DNA from: Acanthacorydalis orientalis
Taxonomy: Eukaryota; Arthropoda; Insecta; Megaloptera; Corydalidae
DNA length: 64,000 nt
Assembly (NCBI GenBank): GCA_034766995.1
Contig: CM068316.1
Coordinates: forward strand, 26,815,106-26,879,105
Direction: 5' to 3'
Positions 1 to 11,142 of this stretch are shown here, one piece after another. A program made the position numbers and the translations under genes. The notes below the pieces were generated by a model that saw nothing but the letters and a program-made list of their open reading frames with translations, ran no database searches and was not told the DNA's origin. How positions within the stretch are numbered: position 1 is the first letter of the stretch; every line of letters starts with the position of its first letter.

Positions 1-90
<90 letters not shown>
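1..90. repeat. (AT)45 microsatellite at window edge
   Basis: Uninterrupted AT dinucleotides from the first base; the array probably continues outside the window, so its full length is unknown. Confidence 0.98.
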
Positions 91-93
<3 letters not shown>

Positions 94-437
94 ATGTACA
101 AGTGTATATGTGTGTTTGTATGTGTGCATGTTTTTATAACATTATTTTTGTGTAGCGTTGATGTCATTGAATTTTATACACGTTTGTATGTTTACACACT
201 AGTACGTATCATCGTCCCCTAAGTTACTTATCCATAAATCGTAATAGTTCATGTATTCGAAATGCAAAATTTGTTAAGTGCGTGTTGATGTCATCAATTG
301 TATGTGACGTAGAAAAACTAATTTGGTTATTCGATTGGTTATTTCATTATTTCAAAAGTTATATTGAATTTTATTTAGTCAGTTTTATATGGATGTGTAG
401 AGATTTGTGTGTTTGTATGTATGTATGTATGTATGTG

Positions 438-472
<35 letters not shown>

Positions 473-909
473 GTATATAGATGATTCAATTTAGGTTTCC
501 AAATGATAGTATTAAAAAAGCGCAAAAAAAAAATAATCATGTTAATTTTGTTTTTTTTTTATTACTTTCATGTGGAAGCCCAAATTGAATCAGCCTATAT
601 ATACACATACACAGGTATGAATCCTCCAATAAAGTAAGTTTTGTGTGATTGTAAATATTAAATAAGATATTTTTGTATATATTAATAATAAGTTATATAC
701 ATATATATATATATATATACATATAATATTAATGGAAATATTAATGAAGATAATTTTCAACGTATACATTTGCTTACCTTATTGGTGACCAAGTATTTTT
801 ATCCGTTGTTTGAAGAAGTGTGTTCCTGTTTTCACTCAATCCTAAATGGATGTTTTCATTTTATACTGTTTAATTACTCTGCCAAAAATCCCTTTAAGTA
901 AGTAAGAGA
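91..909. other. AT-rich spacer, no gene seen
   Basis: Contains short AT arrays near 440-468 and 700-720 and poly-A/T runs. The longest open frame (282-494, +) ends in IYIYIY encoded by the microsatellite and has no protein-like features. Confidence 0.6.
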
Positions 910-918
910 TAAATGTTA

Positions 919-1213
919 CTGACAAGGAGAGCGCCCCAACTTGAGAAACTCGAATCGCTTGGGGCCTATGTGCTGATTGGTAGTAACCCTTGGTTTATGT
1001 TGTGTCTTAACCTTTGATGAGCTTCTGGGTCGTTCGGGAGAAAAGGGGAGTATGAAATGAGCGCGTAGCATATTCCGGCGCAGGCTGGCCTTTGCCTTTC
1101 GGAGCTCGGTGAGGTCAGCGAGGGGCCACTGAGTTGGTTAGGTAAGACGGCCGGAACACTGGAGGTCTCGGGTTCAATTATTTTGCTCGATTTTTTTTTT
1201 CTTTTTTGTAATG
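919..1213 (+). mobile_element. SINE-like retroposon with tRNA-like 3' part
   Basis: A 295-bp block of near 50% GC sits in about 25% GC surroundings and is bounded by the direct repeat TAAATGTTA (910-918 and 1214-1222), a 9-bp target-site duplication. The right part (about 1120-1190) resembles a tRNA gene: GAGTTGGTTAGG fits a pol III A box, GGTTCAATT fits a B box, and CGAG at about 1120 can pair with CTCG just before a T-run that could terminate pol III. The left part has a hairpin (arms at 933-939 and 959-965). The tRNA-like region is degenerate in the T arm, so it is not a functional tRNA. Unlike a usual SINE, the tRNA-like part is at the 3' end. A tRNA-pseudogene insertion is the alternative. 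Confidence 0.55.
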
Positions 1214-1222
1214 TAAATGTTA

Positions 1223-1495
1223 TGTTTTTATAAGAATCTCTTTCTTCGATACATTTTTTTTCAACAATATCGCTTAAAAATGTTTTGACGCTAATTTTAG
1301 TATTTTTTATTTTTTTTTATCATTTAAAAACATTTATTTTTATATTCGTAAGAAAAAATTGAAATAAATTGACTGCAGCTACACAAACATGAAACAACAA
1401 CCATGATCGCAGTGAAAAAGATTTCGGAGCAAATAGTAAATACTTATACATATCTAATCACGAATTTCTCTCTCTTTCTTTCTCTCTCTCTCTCT

Positions 1496-1537
<42 letters not shown>

Positions 1538-1612
1538 AACAAAACAAAAACAAATATAAAACAATAATATATTGTTAGTATGTGCATGTATATCTAAATT
1601 TGTGTTTATATA
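1223..1612. other. AT-rich spacer with (TC)n(TA)n
   Basis: No gene seen. A compound microsatellite of TC then TA repeats lies at about 1467-1536. Confidence 0.6.
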
Positions 1613-2165
1613 CACCCGTCCCTCAATTTACGCGGGACTTTTTTTACACGAGTTTTTTTTTACGCGGAAAATTATACCTCTATTTACGCTGCACTTTTTA
1701 TACGCGGTATTGATTTACACGATCTCATTTTACTTGATCAGATAGATTTCATTTTATATAATTTTTCATTGTATTTATTATATATCAAATTGACGCAAAT
1801 TCTTACTTGAACGTATAAAAGCACGGCAGTGCAGTACACAGCATGCGCAGGGAAACGTCACATTTCCTTACTAATCATCTTTGCGATCCTAATTTACGAA
1901 GCCAGAAAATATATTTCCTAGAAGTTTTGAAAGTACGTAACAAGTGTATACAAGTGACACCGAATAAAATTTATCTACTTTTGTTTTCTAAAACGTCATT
2001 ATTTTTTTTTTAATTTATGTGAAATAAATATGTGTTTCTACAACTTTACTAGCTTTTATTTCCAATATTTTTTTATTGTACTAACAGACTCAATTTACGC
2101 GATTTTCATTCGCGTAAAACAAATCCACGTGGAACGGATACTCCGCGTAAATTGAGGGACGGGTG
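1613..2165. mobile_element. Tc1/mariner-type MITE (pogo/Tigger-like ends)
   Basis: A 553-bp element has perfect 23-bp terminal inverted repeats (1613-1635 and 2143-2165) that begin CACCCGTCCCTCAATTTACG, and it is flanked by TA on both sides (1611-1612, 2166-2167). Variants of TTTACGCGG recur inside each end. There is no long open frame, so it is non-autonomous. TA duplications and the general end style fit pogo/Tigger elements, but the superfamily is an inference because no transposase remains. The perfect ends suggest fairly recent mobility. Confidence 0.8.
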
Positions 2166-2181
2166 TATGGTGTGTGAGTGA

Positions 2182-2184
<3 letters not shown>

Positions 2185-2244
<60 letters not shown>
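2185..2244. repeat. (TA)n microsatellite
   Basis: About 60 bp of pure TA, 18 bp beyond the MITE end. Confidence 0.95.
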
Positions 2245-2249
<5 letters not shown>

Positions 2250-2677
2250 TACAGTTTGTATTGCACGGATAAAATATTTAATGCAAATGTACCTTATTAC
2301 ATTCTTATCGAAGAACTCATTTTTTATTCATACTAACAGAAACAATGTACTTCAATTTTAGTTTAGAACGTACTTGTTCCCCTTTCAGTAGATTAATTAG
2401 GAAGCTTACGTTTATGAATACAGAGATGAGAGGGCACATTTGTTGTCATGAAAACTATATATGTATGTGCTGCGAAGAATGATGAGTACGTGAATGTAAC
2501 ATTATCAAAATTTAGTATTAATAAATAATTGTTACAAATGTGATTTATTAAATGAATAAACGTATTATGCGAAGACATTTTGCTACATTGTAATTGACAA
2601 TGAGTGAAATTTGATATATATGCGTTTGAAATTTATTTACCTTGTCAATATAAATCATGACTATTTTATATATTATC

Positions 2678-2726
<49 letters not shown>

Positions 2727-2739
2727 ATATATATATACA
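2245..2739. other. AT-rich spacer
   Basis: No gene seen. Contains (AT)n(GT)n at about 2682-2738. The 61-codon minus-strand frame at 2393-2578 has no recognisable content. Confidence 0.55.
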
Positions 2740-2913
2740 TACATTAGGAAGCTTCGCCCCCTGCTCGCTTCACACGTAAACTAGCGGGCTCGCTGTGCTC
2801 ACCCACTTGTCATTTGTAAGCATGTACATTTAACTGAATGAACAATAAACATACTTTTTAAAACACATTTATGTTAATATAATTATTCTTGCAGATATAT
2901 TGTAACGTTGCTG

Positions 2914-2962
<49 letters not shown>

Positions 2963-3000
2963 TATATAATCATTATCGCAGATAGGTTGCAGCGTGTTAT
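2740..3000 (+). repeat. Unclassified dispersed repeat, copy 1
   Basis: A short GC-rich head (CTGCTCGCTTCACACG, then CTCGCTGTGCTC) is followed by an AT array and the motif TCTATATAATCATTATCGCAG at 2962. The same order recurs at 8835, 46950 and 60105. The family is unclassified; a Helitron-like origin is possible because two other copies begin ACTAG, the complement of a Helitron CTAGT end. Confidence 0.5.
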
Positions 3001-3090
3001 TTTATATAAGATAAACATATTTGAGTAGAATAGAAACCTCAATGTCATAAATATAAAGTGACGTTATCAACTTTTTTGTGGATAATTTAG

Positions 3091-3158
<68 letters not shown>

Positions 3159-3350
3159 GTCAAATTGTATATGTGTAGTTGCAGATGCAGCGTCATGGCA
3201 ACGAGACGTTAGTTAGTTACACAAACAAGCCTCAATTGTTAATAATAAATAAAGAGAATTAGTATCAGTTTGTCACTCGCCATTTTTATTTAGTGATTTT
3301 GGATTACATTTACACAACTAGAATATTTTACCCGTTCTTTTTAAGAAAAC

Positions 3351-3399
<49 letters not shown>

Positions 3400-3734
3400 G
3401 TATGGGGAAAAGAATACCGATATGCAAAGGAGTACGCTGTCACTTTATGTACACATCTTACTTGATTAATTATCCAGTACGTGCTCAAGAATAACGAACG
3501 ATATCAAGGAGTCGAGTAGTGCACTGTTGTTTCGACGAAGGCTGCAGCTAGAAGACCCCTGATCATTCGTCTCCCGTGATATACGAGTATGACCGTATTG
3601 AAGTAAAATCAGCAACAATTAAACCGGTAGAAATCCGTATACACTGTCATTGTTACACTCGTATGAAACCATCAAGAATTATTATGTAGATCATTTTTCG
3701 AAATACAGTACTTAATTTAAATCCAATCATGTTA
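3001..3734. other. Spacer with long (TA)n arrays
   Basis: Pure TA arrays at about 3094-3155 and 3351-3400. The rest (3156-3350, 3401-3734) is unique-looking AT-rich DNA with no gene seen. Confidence 0.6.
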
Positions 3735-4295
3735 TGAGGTTGGTTGAAAAATAACTTCGGTTTATGACCTTCAAATTCATATACTATTTTTAATTAAAGT
3801 GGTTTTAAGTGGTTCAGAACTGTTGGATGACTAACGCCTAACTTTTTTGCAAGCTTTCGAATTGTTCTAGATGGTTTTGATTCAATTAACGCCTTCAGTT
3901 CGTCGTTATGAACTGAAGAAGGATACATGTGACCTTCTTCATCTTCAAGACTCTTGTACCTAGCACAAAATTTTTTCGAACTATTATTACATCGTTGCTC
4001 CTTATTAGTATTCACACAAAAAGGATCGTTTAGATTACGAGCAGTTTTTGCTGTTTTACCACCCGTTTTGAACTCATTCAAAAATTGCTCTCATTTGCTT
4101 CTTTTCCATCTTTAATTTAATAGACTGATATGAAGTAAAAGTTAATAATAAAATCAAAGTCGATGTTACCAAAATATAGACCGAAAAATACATTTTAAAA
4201 TGATATTAACATGAACACGATGAAATGACACCTTGACAAAAAATAAGGTTAGGATTCAGAAAATCAAAACCGCATTTACTTTTTTACCAAACTAA
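3735..4295 (-). mobile_element. Internally deleted mariner (~560 bp)
   Basis: The inverted ends GAGGTTGGTTGAAAAATAAC (left) and, read on the minus strand, TTAGTTTGGTAAAAAAGTAA (right) bound a 561-bp element; TA precedes it but TG follows. It keeps a minus-strand N-terminal transposase piece and jumps directly to the opposite end, so the catalytic half is gone. Sister copies are at 24958 and 63546, with fragments at 40830, 45570, 51719 and 55190. Confidence 0.75.
3794..4081 (-). pseudogene. Mariner transposase, N-terminal HTH remnant
   Basis: A 95-codon open frame matches the N-terminal DNA-binding part of mariner transposases: a first HTH region with unmatched residues, then KSLEDEEGHMYPSSVHNDEL (family form SLEDEERSGRPS.xxDNDxL) and a second HTH ending KLAKKLGVSHPTVLNHLKPL. 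In the family this part binds the terminal repeats. The DDD catalytic domain (about 230 residues) is absent because the element is internally deleted. If expressed, it could at most bind ends. Compared with the family the linker is degraded (SGRP replaced), so a functional product is doubtful. Confidence 0.7.
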
Positions 4296-4846
4296 TGCAT
4301 CACTCACTTCAACTTCCATGATACGACTTAAAGACACATAAAAGTTATAATATTGTACAGTAGCTTGAAATATTGTTATACACTATTGACATATTGCTTG
4401 AAATATTTCTATATTACTGTTAGTAGCTTGAAAAATCGAATAACCATAAAGCTGTTTGCAGTGTCATTATTGAAAAATAATGAATGTCTATTCCAAGAAA
4501 GATCAATTGGTTTTCCAGTACACAGTATACTTTATTAATAGTTAGTAAACAATTGAAACAAACGAAAAATATGTTTTCTTCTATGTGTCTCAGTTGGTAG
4601 ATTACGGTAGTGTGTTGTATAGTACCTGAAAAGATTTGTATCTACAAATTTTTATGGCTCCTTCTTTACAGAATAATAATTGATAAGGGAATAGGTAATA
4701 AAGTTCCTACAAAATGAATCCATTTATATACAAATAAGATACTTAAAGTAAGATTTAATTCAAAGGTATAATCTGGTAAAATTAAGATTAATTTGGAGTA
4801 TTTTCTGTTCGAATTATTGAGTAGCAAGATTTTTCAACCTCTAATG

Positions 4847-4921
<75 letters not shown>

Positions 4922-4932
4922 TTTTTAATAAC

Positions 4933-4970
<38 letters not shown>

Positions 4971-5514
4971 TACTTTTGATAACAAAATAATTATGGTTAT
5001 ATAAATTGACAGAAGTTAAAAAATTATAAATATGGATATTATTTCTTCTAAACCGTATTCAATAATGAAAATAAAATGTTATGTAAATATTTATTTTAGT
5101 ATTATATTTCAACAACGTATTGAAAAATGTAACTGGTGAAATTCAAATTCAACGAAAGGTTATATAGGTTAGCTTAAAACAAAAAACTCGTATGTAATTA
5201 ATTTTTAACTGTTAAATGTTTACTTCGCATGTTAAATATACTAATTGACTAATCTTGATGCTATTTGTTTAGAGAAGTTTTAATCACATCTCGGTTATAT
5301 ACGGGTCATTCGGTGGCATTATGTGAATATTTCAGTTTCTTTCTCCTACGTCATTTCTGATGAGAAATGTCATAAGAACATCGATCCGATTCTCAGCAGT
5401 AAAAGTTCAAGATAGTACGACGAACGGATATAATTAAGTATAATGAAAAATACAAATCGCATAATTCAATTTCATAAATCATAGAGTACACAATTTATTA
5501 ATTTTATTTTTTAA
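4296..5514. other. AT-rich spacer, no gene seen
   Basis: Holds (AT)n at about 4849-4888, (TATG)n at 4898-4920 and (AT)n at 4934-4966. Open frames at 4788-4990 on both strands are microsatellite translations. The remainder has no recognisable content. Confidence 0.6.
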
Positions 5515-5666
5515 CTATATATAATATATATATATATATATATATCTATATATATATATATATATATCTATATATATATCTATATATATATATATATATA
5601 TATATACAATATATATATATATATATACACTATACTATATATACTATATATATATATACTATATAT

Positions 5667-5701
<35 letters not shown>

Positions 5702-5844
5702 TATATATACAATATATATATATATATACTATATATACAATATATATATATATATACTATATACACTATATATATATATATATATATATACAATATATAT
5801 ATATATATACTATATATACAATATATATATATATATACTATATA

Positions 5845-5895
<51 letters not shown>
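5515..5895. repeat. Complex AT array with higher-order units
   Basis: About 380 bp of AT dinucleotides is broken by recurring ACTATATATACAAT and ACTATATACACTAT blocks, so larger units are themselves duplicated (compare about 5717-5770 with 5808-5850). A mariner begins at its last TA. Confidence 0.9.
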
Positions 5896-5899
<4 letters not shown>

Positions 5900-7177
5900 T
5901 TGGAACAAAAGTTCGGAGCGTTTTTAAGGTGAAATTCAAAGACAGTGTTTACTTATTTGTACATATATTTATTCTAATACATATGTGCCATTTTGATCCA
6001 CGATCTTTCGCCATCTTTTATGTAGTTGCAAAATTCCATCCTCCAGGAACTTGGCATCTTTCTGGGCGATGAATTGATCCAGGTGTTTTTTGTAGGCTTC
6101 CAGGGAAGTGAAGTTTTTTCCATTAAGAGAATTTTCTAGAGACGGGAATAAATAGTAGTCTGAATGTGCAAGATCAGGTGAATATGGCGGGTGAGTTAGG
6201 ACGTCCTAACCAAACTGTATTAATGTTTAGCAGGTCTACAAAGGGATGCGATGTCTAGCAATGTCTTGTTCGAAAATGATATCCGTCCAATTGGTCAATT
6301 CTGAACATTTTTGATCGATTGTCGCCTTTAATTGGTCTAAATGAGCACAATTCTTCTTCTAATTTATCGTTTGATTATTTAGGAGAACTCGTAATGCAAC
6401 ACTATCAATCCCACCATATACACAACATCATCTTCTTCGGAAGAAGACCCGCTTTTGGAGTGGCTAACAGAGGCTCATTTCATTTTCTTCAAGATCTTTT
6501 TCGGACCAAATTATTGTAGACGATCCATTTTTCATAGCCCGTTATTCATCGTTTCAGAAACGGGTCGTTTTGGTTACTTTTAAGAACCGTATCACTGATT
6601 GAAATGCTTTCCATTAAATTTCTTTCAGTTAAATTATGAGGCACCGAAACATCGTAGCGATTCACATATCCAAGTGTCTCCAAACGTCTCACAACACTCG
6701 TATGAGACACATACAGTGTCTCTGTGATGTTCCATATCGTATAACGTTGATTATTTTCAGTAAGTGTTGTAATTTTGTCATTATCAACAATTGAATGCAG
6801 GCCAACTGGAACGCTTTCGATCCTCTAGGTCGAATTTTCCATATATGAATACAGCGAGCCACTTTCTAACAGTGCTACCACCTACGGCACCCTTTCCATA
6901 AACGACGGATATCTTTTTTACTTCTCTGCAACGCTTTTTCCGCTCCGGAAATAAAACAGCAACGAATGACACAAATGTAACTTATATTCTTCCATTTTCA
7001 TTTTTAAATTTAACAGACTTAAAATTCAGAAAATTTCATAAAAATAGTAGAGAAAGGAATGTTGAAGTGTCACCTGTTAAAATAACACACCGAGTCATGT
7101 CATGTAATCGAGCTGCGCGCAAAACTGCAATTAATGACATTTATTGGAAAATGTTACGAACTTTTGTTCTTATCCAA
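5896..7177 (-). mobile_element. Full-length degenerate mariner
   Basis: A 1282-bp element is flanked by TA (5894-5895 and 7178-7179). The left end TTGGTTGGAACAAAAGTTCG pairs with the minus-strand right end TTGGATAAGAACAAAAGTTC. The length is normal for mariner. It abuts the AT array on its left, as expected for TA-target insertion. Confidence 0.85.
5971..7001 (-). pseudogene. Mariner transposase, frameshifted
   Basis: Reading the minus strand across frames gives a complete mariner architecture. The start MKMEEYKLHLCHSLLFYFRS aligns to the family N-terminus (MENQKxHxRHxLLYYFRKGK), followed by an HTH piece with FDLED. In the middle are the relics of the catalytic WxxxxDExW block and a (C)IWWD-like segment (MVGLIVLHYE). 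The C-terminal part is HPPYSPDLAHSDYYLFPSLE, which holds the third catalytic Asp, and the protein ends near NGTYVLE. The family enzyme cuts and joins DNA at TA sites. Several frameshifts and stops make this copy dead. Confidence 0.8.
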
Positions 7178-7464
7178 TATTTATGTTGAATTATTAGAAA
7201 TGGTTTCAGTTCATTCTGTTTTTTTTTTTTTAATAATAAATGAATTGGATACATGAATGCCTTTAATAATCATTACTTTAGACATTTCGTGCATGTTATG
7301 TCAGTTGATTATATATTTAATTTGATATATATATATTTAAGAGAAACAATGATGTTTGAAAAAAGTATCAATTTATTATACTACATAAATTAAAAAAAAA
7401 TAACTATGCATAATATGAATTAAACAGAAAATTTCTATGTTATCGTACATTTTCATTCTTTTAA
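7178..7464. other. AT-rich spacer ending in duplicated target
   Basis: No gene. Bases of about 7420-7464 (TTAAACAG...TTATCGTACATTTTCATTC...TTAA) recur almost exactly at 8174-8217, on the other side of the next element. Confidence 0.6.
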
Positions 7465-8173
7465 GGGGACCCGTTGGTCTATTGGCCTAAAATTTAAGCT
7501 ATTTTAAAATTTTTTTTTCTATATGAGGGTAATGAATAATGCTTTCAAATTTTTTTACACTTATTTTATTACTAATAAAATACACAAAAATGAAAATAAA
7601 GACAAAAAAAATTTTTTTTAAATTAGAAAAATGATGCTGAAGTCTCTCTCTCTAAAAAAAATGGAATTGCGTGGTGAATGATGATTTATCTCTCCCTCTG
7701 ATCTGAAATAAAACAATTGACGAATTTTTAATTAGTATAAGTATAGCTATCGCAGGAAGTAGAATAAAAAAAAAAATTGACAAAATGGCGCGTAGTCAAA
7801 AGTACAAGTTTGAAAACGACCAGTATTTTTGAATGTTTTGTTAATAAAAAAAATATAAATATTTTACGGAAACTATTAGTTTTACTTCCAGCGAGAGCTA
7901 GAACTATTCAGAATAACATATTAAAATTTCAGACAAATCGGTCAAGTAGTTTTTTTTTTCTGGCCCCCGCAAGACGAAAAAAAGTAGTTTCGAGATAAAC
8001 GCGTTTAAAATAGAGCCGGCTCCACTTATTCTTCTACCTACCTGACCTTCTAATGGGCTGTAGATCCTGAAATACTCTGAATTTCGTCGTCAAATTTTAA
8101 CAGTATATTTTTAAGATACTATACTTTCGAAAAAAAAATCGATTTTTCGAAAATTCTAGACCACGGGGTCGCC
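7465..8173. mobile_element. TTAA-flanked MITE (piggyBac-type target)
   Basis: A 709-bp element lies between TTAA tetramers (7461-7464, 8174-8177). Its imperfect terminal inverted repeats are GGGGACCCGTTGGTCTA (left) and, on the complement, GGCGACCCCGTGGTCTA. The only longish frame (7777-7998) has no protein similarity that I recognise. TTAA duplication is characteristic of piggyBac-superfamily insertion. A ~40-bp host sequence also lies as direct repeats on both sides, longer than a piggyBac duplication. Confidence 0.65.
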
Positions 8174-8217
8174 TTAAGCAGAAACTTTCTGTTATCGTAC
8201 ATTTTCATTCTTTTAAA

Positions 8218-8834
8218 TGTTTTCAGTTTAGGTGCAAAATCAAATTAAATACATTACTTTAAAAAAGTGTAGAAAATATATTGATTGTGATATATTTGTT
8301 TATTTTTTTTTTTTATAGTAAAAACATATAGACTGTTTCACAGGAATTAATTTGCAAGAGTGGTTTTCTGAATAATTTTAGAACATCTAGTAGCCAATGA
8401 TAATATAAAAATCAATTTCACACCCTTTTATTCCGTATAACAAAAAAACCCTTTTATTTCGTTATTTCATTAAATACTAATGAAATAATGTATTGGATAA
8501 ATACAGAGTCGAATATCATTACCTTAATATCCATTAAGTCACGAAGGAAGAGTAAGTAAATTATCATTAAGTGCAAGATTGTATGCGTTATTATTTCATA
8601 GACTCAAAGCCGCCATATTTTTTTTAACAAGGGATCGTCAGTGACTCGACATATGGAGCAAAGTTATATGTAATGGGCGATATTTTGCGGGATTAATATG
8701 AATTTCATTTTTCTGTAAAAAAAGCCACCGAATTCACTTGCACACGTAATAAATGTTAACGAAATTCAACCCAACAGGTATGTTAGTCGAAATGAAATTT
8801 ATAATAAACCAGGAGATTTTTCTCTCTATTCGCT
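8218..8834. other. AT-rich spacer, no gene seen
   Basis: Unique-looking sequence with poly-T runs; nothing recognised. Confidence 0.5.
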
Positions 8835-9700
8835 ATGCCCGTCGACTCCCGGAGGGCTCCACCAATACTCGCTTCGCTCGTATCGCATATATTGTATCGT
8901 ATATATCTATATAATCACTCTCACAGTCGGATTGTGCTGTTTGTTCGTTTTTTGAAAATGTTTTCCCGGAAAAAACACGCAGAGATAATTAAAACATTTC
9001 AACAACACCCCACAAAACATATAATTTTTAACCGCGGATAACTACCGGCAACGGCAAGGGCACCGCAAAACTTTTATAAACATACCAGCCACACAAAGCC
9101 ATGTACACTACTTTATGATTAAAAAAATTATTTTTGATTTTGCTAGTTGTTCTTTCTACTTGGTTTCTTTAAAAGTTTTCACACATATTCCGCGAATTAG
9201 GCTCCGTATTCATATACAGATAACACACAATATGAAGACAGAGATTGGTTTTGGGGCAAATTTCCATCCACGAGGGACGATCTTACATATGAAGACATTA
9301 ACACGTTAACACTATTCATAGTGCCTTCAAATTCGTGGAAAAAAATCGCGTAGTTGTTATGGCCCGATTTTGAAAATTTTCGGGCCACAAACACAATACA
9401 AAAACACAAAGATCACGAACAAAATTGTTTTTACTCTAAGGTGAGGTAACAAAACAACTCACAAACACACACACAATACTAAGCTGTATTATGTAGCAAT
9501 ATGAATAACTATAAAATAATTATTTTGTTTTATTTTATTGCAGTTGTTATAGTACCAAAATCATTGATAAAGACTCTGACAAATCACTGAACAAACTCTT
9601 CAAAAATCATAATTTTTCGTGTTATTTCGGGTGTTGTCGTTAATAATAATTTAATACGAAATATCCACACATTTTTGAAAAATATTTTGTGCAATTTCGT

Positions 9701-9710
<10 letters not shown>
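8835..9710 (+). repeat. Unclassified dispersed repeat, copy 2
   Basis: The head has CTCGCTTCGCTCGTATCG, then TCTATATAATCACTCTCACAG at 8907. The tail at about 9595-9680 (TCGTTAATAATAATTTAATA followed by a CCACAC-type segment) matches the tail of the copy at 60105-61560 (about 61420-61495). Shared head and tail with an unrelated middle suggest one non-autonomous element family about 0.9 kb long. Confidence 0.5.
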
Positions 9711-9751
<41 letters not shown>

Positions 9752-9761
9752 ATATATATAC

Positions 9762-9820
<59 letters not shown>

Positions 9821-9826
9821 TATATA
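9704..9826. repeat. (AT)n microsatellite, interrupted
   Basis: Three AT blocks are separated by TGTTATAT, ACGTATAT and TGTATAT. Minus-strand frames of 72 and 154 codons here are microsatellite translations. Confidence 0.93.
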
Positions 9827-10084
9827 GAAGATAGATATTGATCCGAGATTAGATACATTCCAAGTAACGAACAGATTAAAAATGTAAATAAACAAAAATT
9901 GTAATAAAAATTGTCTAGGTAAAAAATAATTTACGGTTTTTATAATTAAAAAAAAATATGAAGATAAAACACCAATTATTACATTTATAGATACATTTTT
10001 TTCAAGTAATCGTAAGTTATGAATGTTGTCGAAATCTAGGAATTTCAAGAATTGAAGTCATACTGTATGTATGTGTTAATATCT

Positions 10085-10123
<39 letters not shown>

Positions 10124-10475
10124 ATACATAACAGTGATGTAAGTGGTGTAAATGAAAAATATTTACATTTTTTAAACATCATTCTCAATAAAAACTGCTC
10201 ACCATTATTTGTCCTCGAATTATTTATTTCATTTAAATAAAAGTATACCAAAATCTCTGTTTGCATCATTACAGGATTTTTTTCATTTTTTCGGTAATTC
10301 TCCATTTAATTTGTATTTTCATCTTTATTATGCAAAATAAATCAGTTCATTTCAAAGTTATTAGTGTAAATCAGTCTTGTTATTTTTGTTCTCTGCATTT
10401 TGGTATTTAATAGAGCGAGTTTAATTCAAATCTTAACTATAAATGGAAATACCAAGCGTAAACTAATTTGGATTT
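9827..10475. other. AT-rich spacer with (AC)n(AT)n
   Basis: Compound microsatellite at about 10086-10124; otherwise no gene seen. Confidence 0.55.
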
Positions 10476-10479
10476 AAAA

Positions 10480-10770
10480 CATGTGATGAATGAGACTGAT
10501 GCAATTGATATAATATCAGAAGAAAGAAAGTTAACCACTAATTGCGATGGAGAAGCAATATCAGAGGCAACGGACATTTTTTCAGCTGATGATCCTGATG
10601 AACAACGAACTTGAAGAGTGGCAAGAACTGTAGATGATACCATAAATTGCTATAAACAAATCTATCGAGAAAAAAATTCGTCAGAATTCAACAAACTTTA
10701 GATAAATTTTGAATTAAGCAAGCCCAGTCGACATCAATGGACACCGATTCATCTTCCAGTTCAGAATAAA
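10480..10770 (+). pseudogene. Tigger/jerky transposase C-terminal remnant
   Basis: Plus-strand translation across frames gives an acidic stretch, DDPDEQRT, a helical segment DDTINCYKQIYREK, then QQTLDKF just before a stop, and a serine-rich tail. That order (DDPDEER ... YxExxxEKKxxxxQxTLDxFF) is the usual C-terminus of Tigger/jerky-type pogo transposases. At least two in-frame stops are present. It lies 200 bp left of a separate Tigger element in the same orientation, so it may be an older copy. Confidence 0.45.
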
Positions 10771-11059
10771 AAATATTTATTATATACATTTAATGCACAA
10801 ATGAATTATATAATACATTTGTTTGACTAATTTTATTTATTACAATAAATTACAAATTATTTTTTCAAATTTTAATCCTTATGCATTTCAATTTGGGTCA
10901 ATTTTCACAGTTTTCTTGATATGTATTATTTATTTTGATAAAACGAATTAAAAGAAGTCCGCTAGAGAAATGCAGTCGAGTCTGTTTTTATGCGTATCTT
11001 TTTAATGCGGTTTTGAAGTTATACAGTTCATATTTCATGAAAATTCGGGCATTCCCCGT

Positions 11060-11061
<2 letters not shown>

Positions 11062-11116
<55 letters not shown>
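11062..11116. repeat. (TA)n microsatellite
   Basis: A long TA array, followed by GA repeats, at the junction between Tigger sequence and the inserted LINE tail. Confidence 0.93.

Positions 11117-11142
<26 letters not shown>

Noticed and set aside
1120..1192. Functional tRNA gene
   Set aside because: The T-arm and much of the acceptor stem do not pair and the D-arm is poor; it is kept only as a tRNA-like part of a retroposon.
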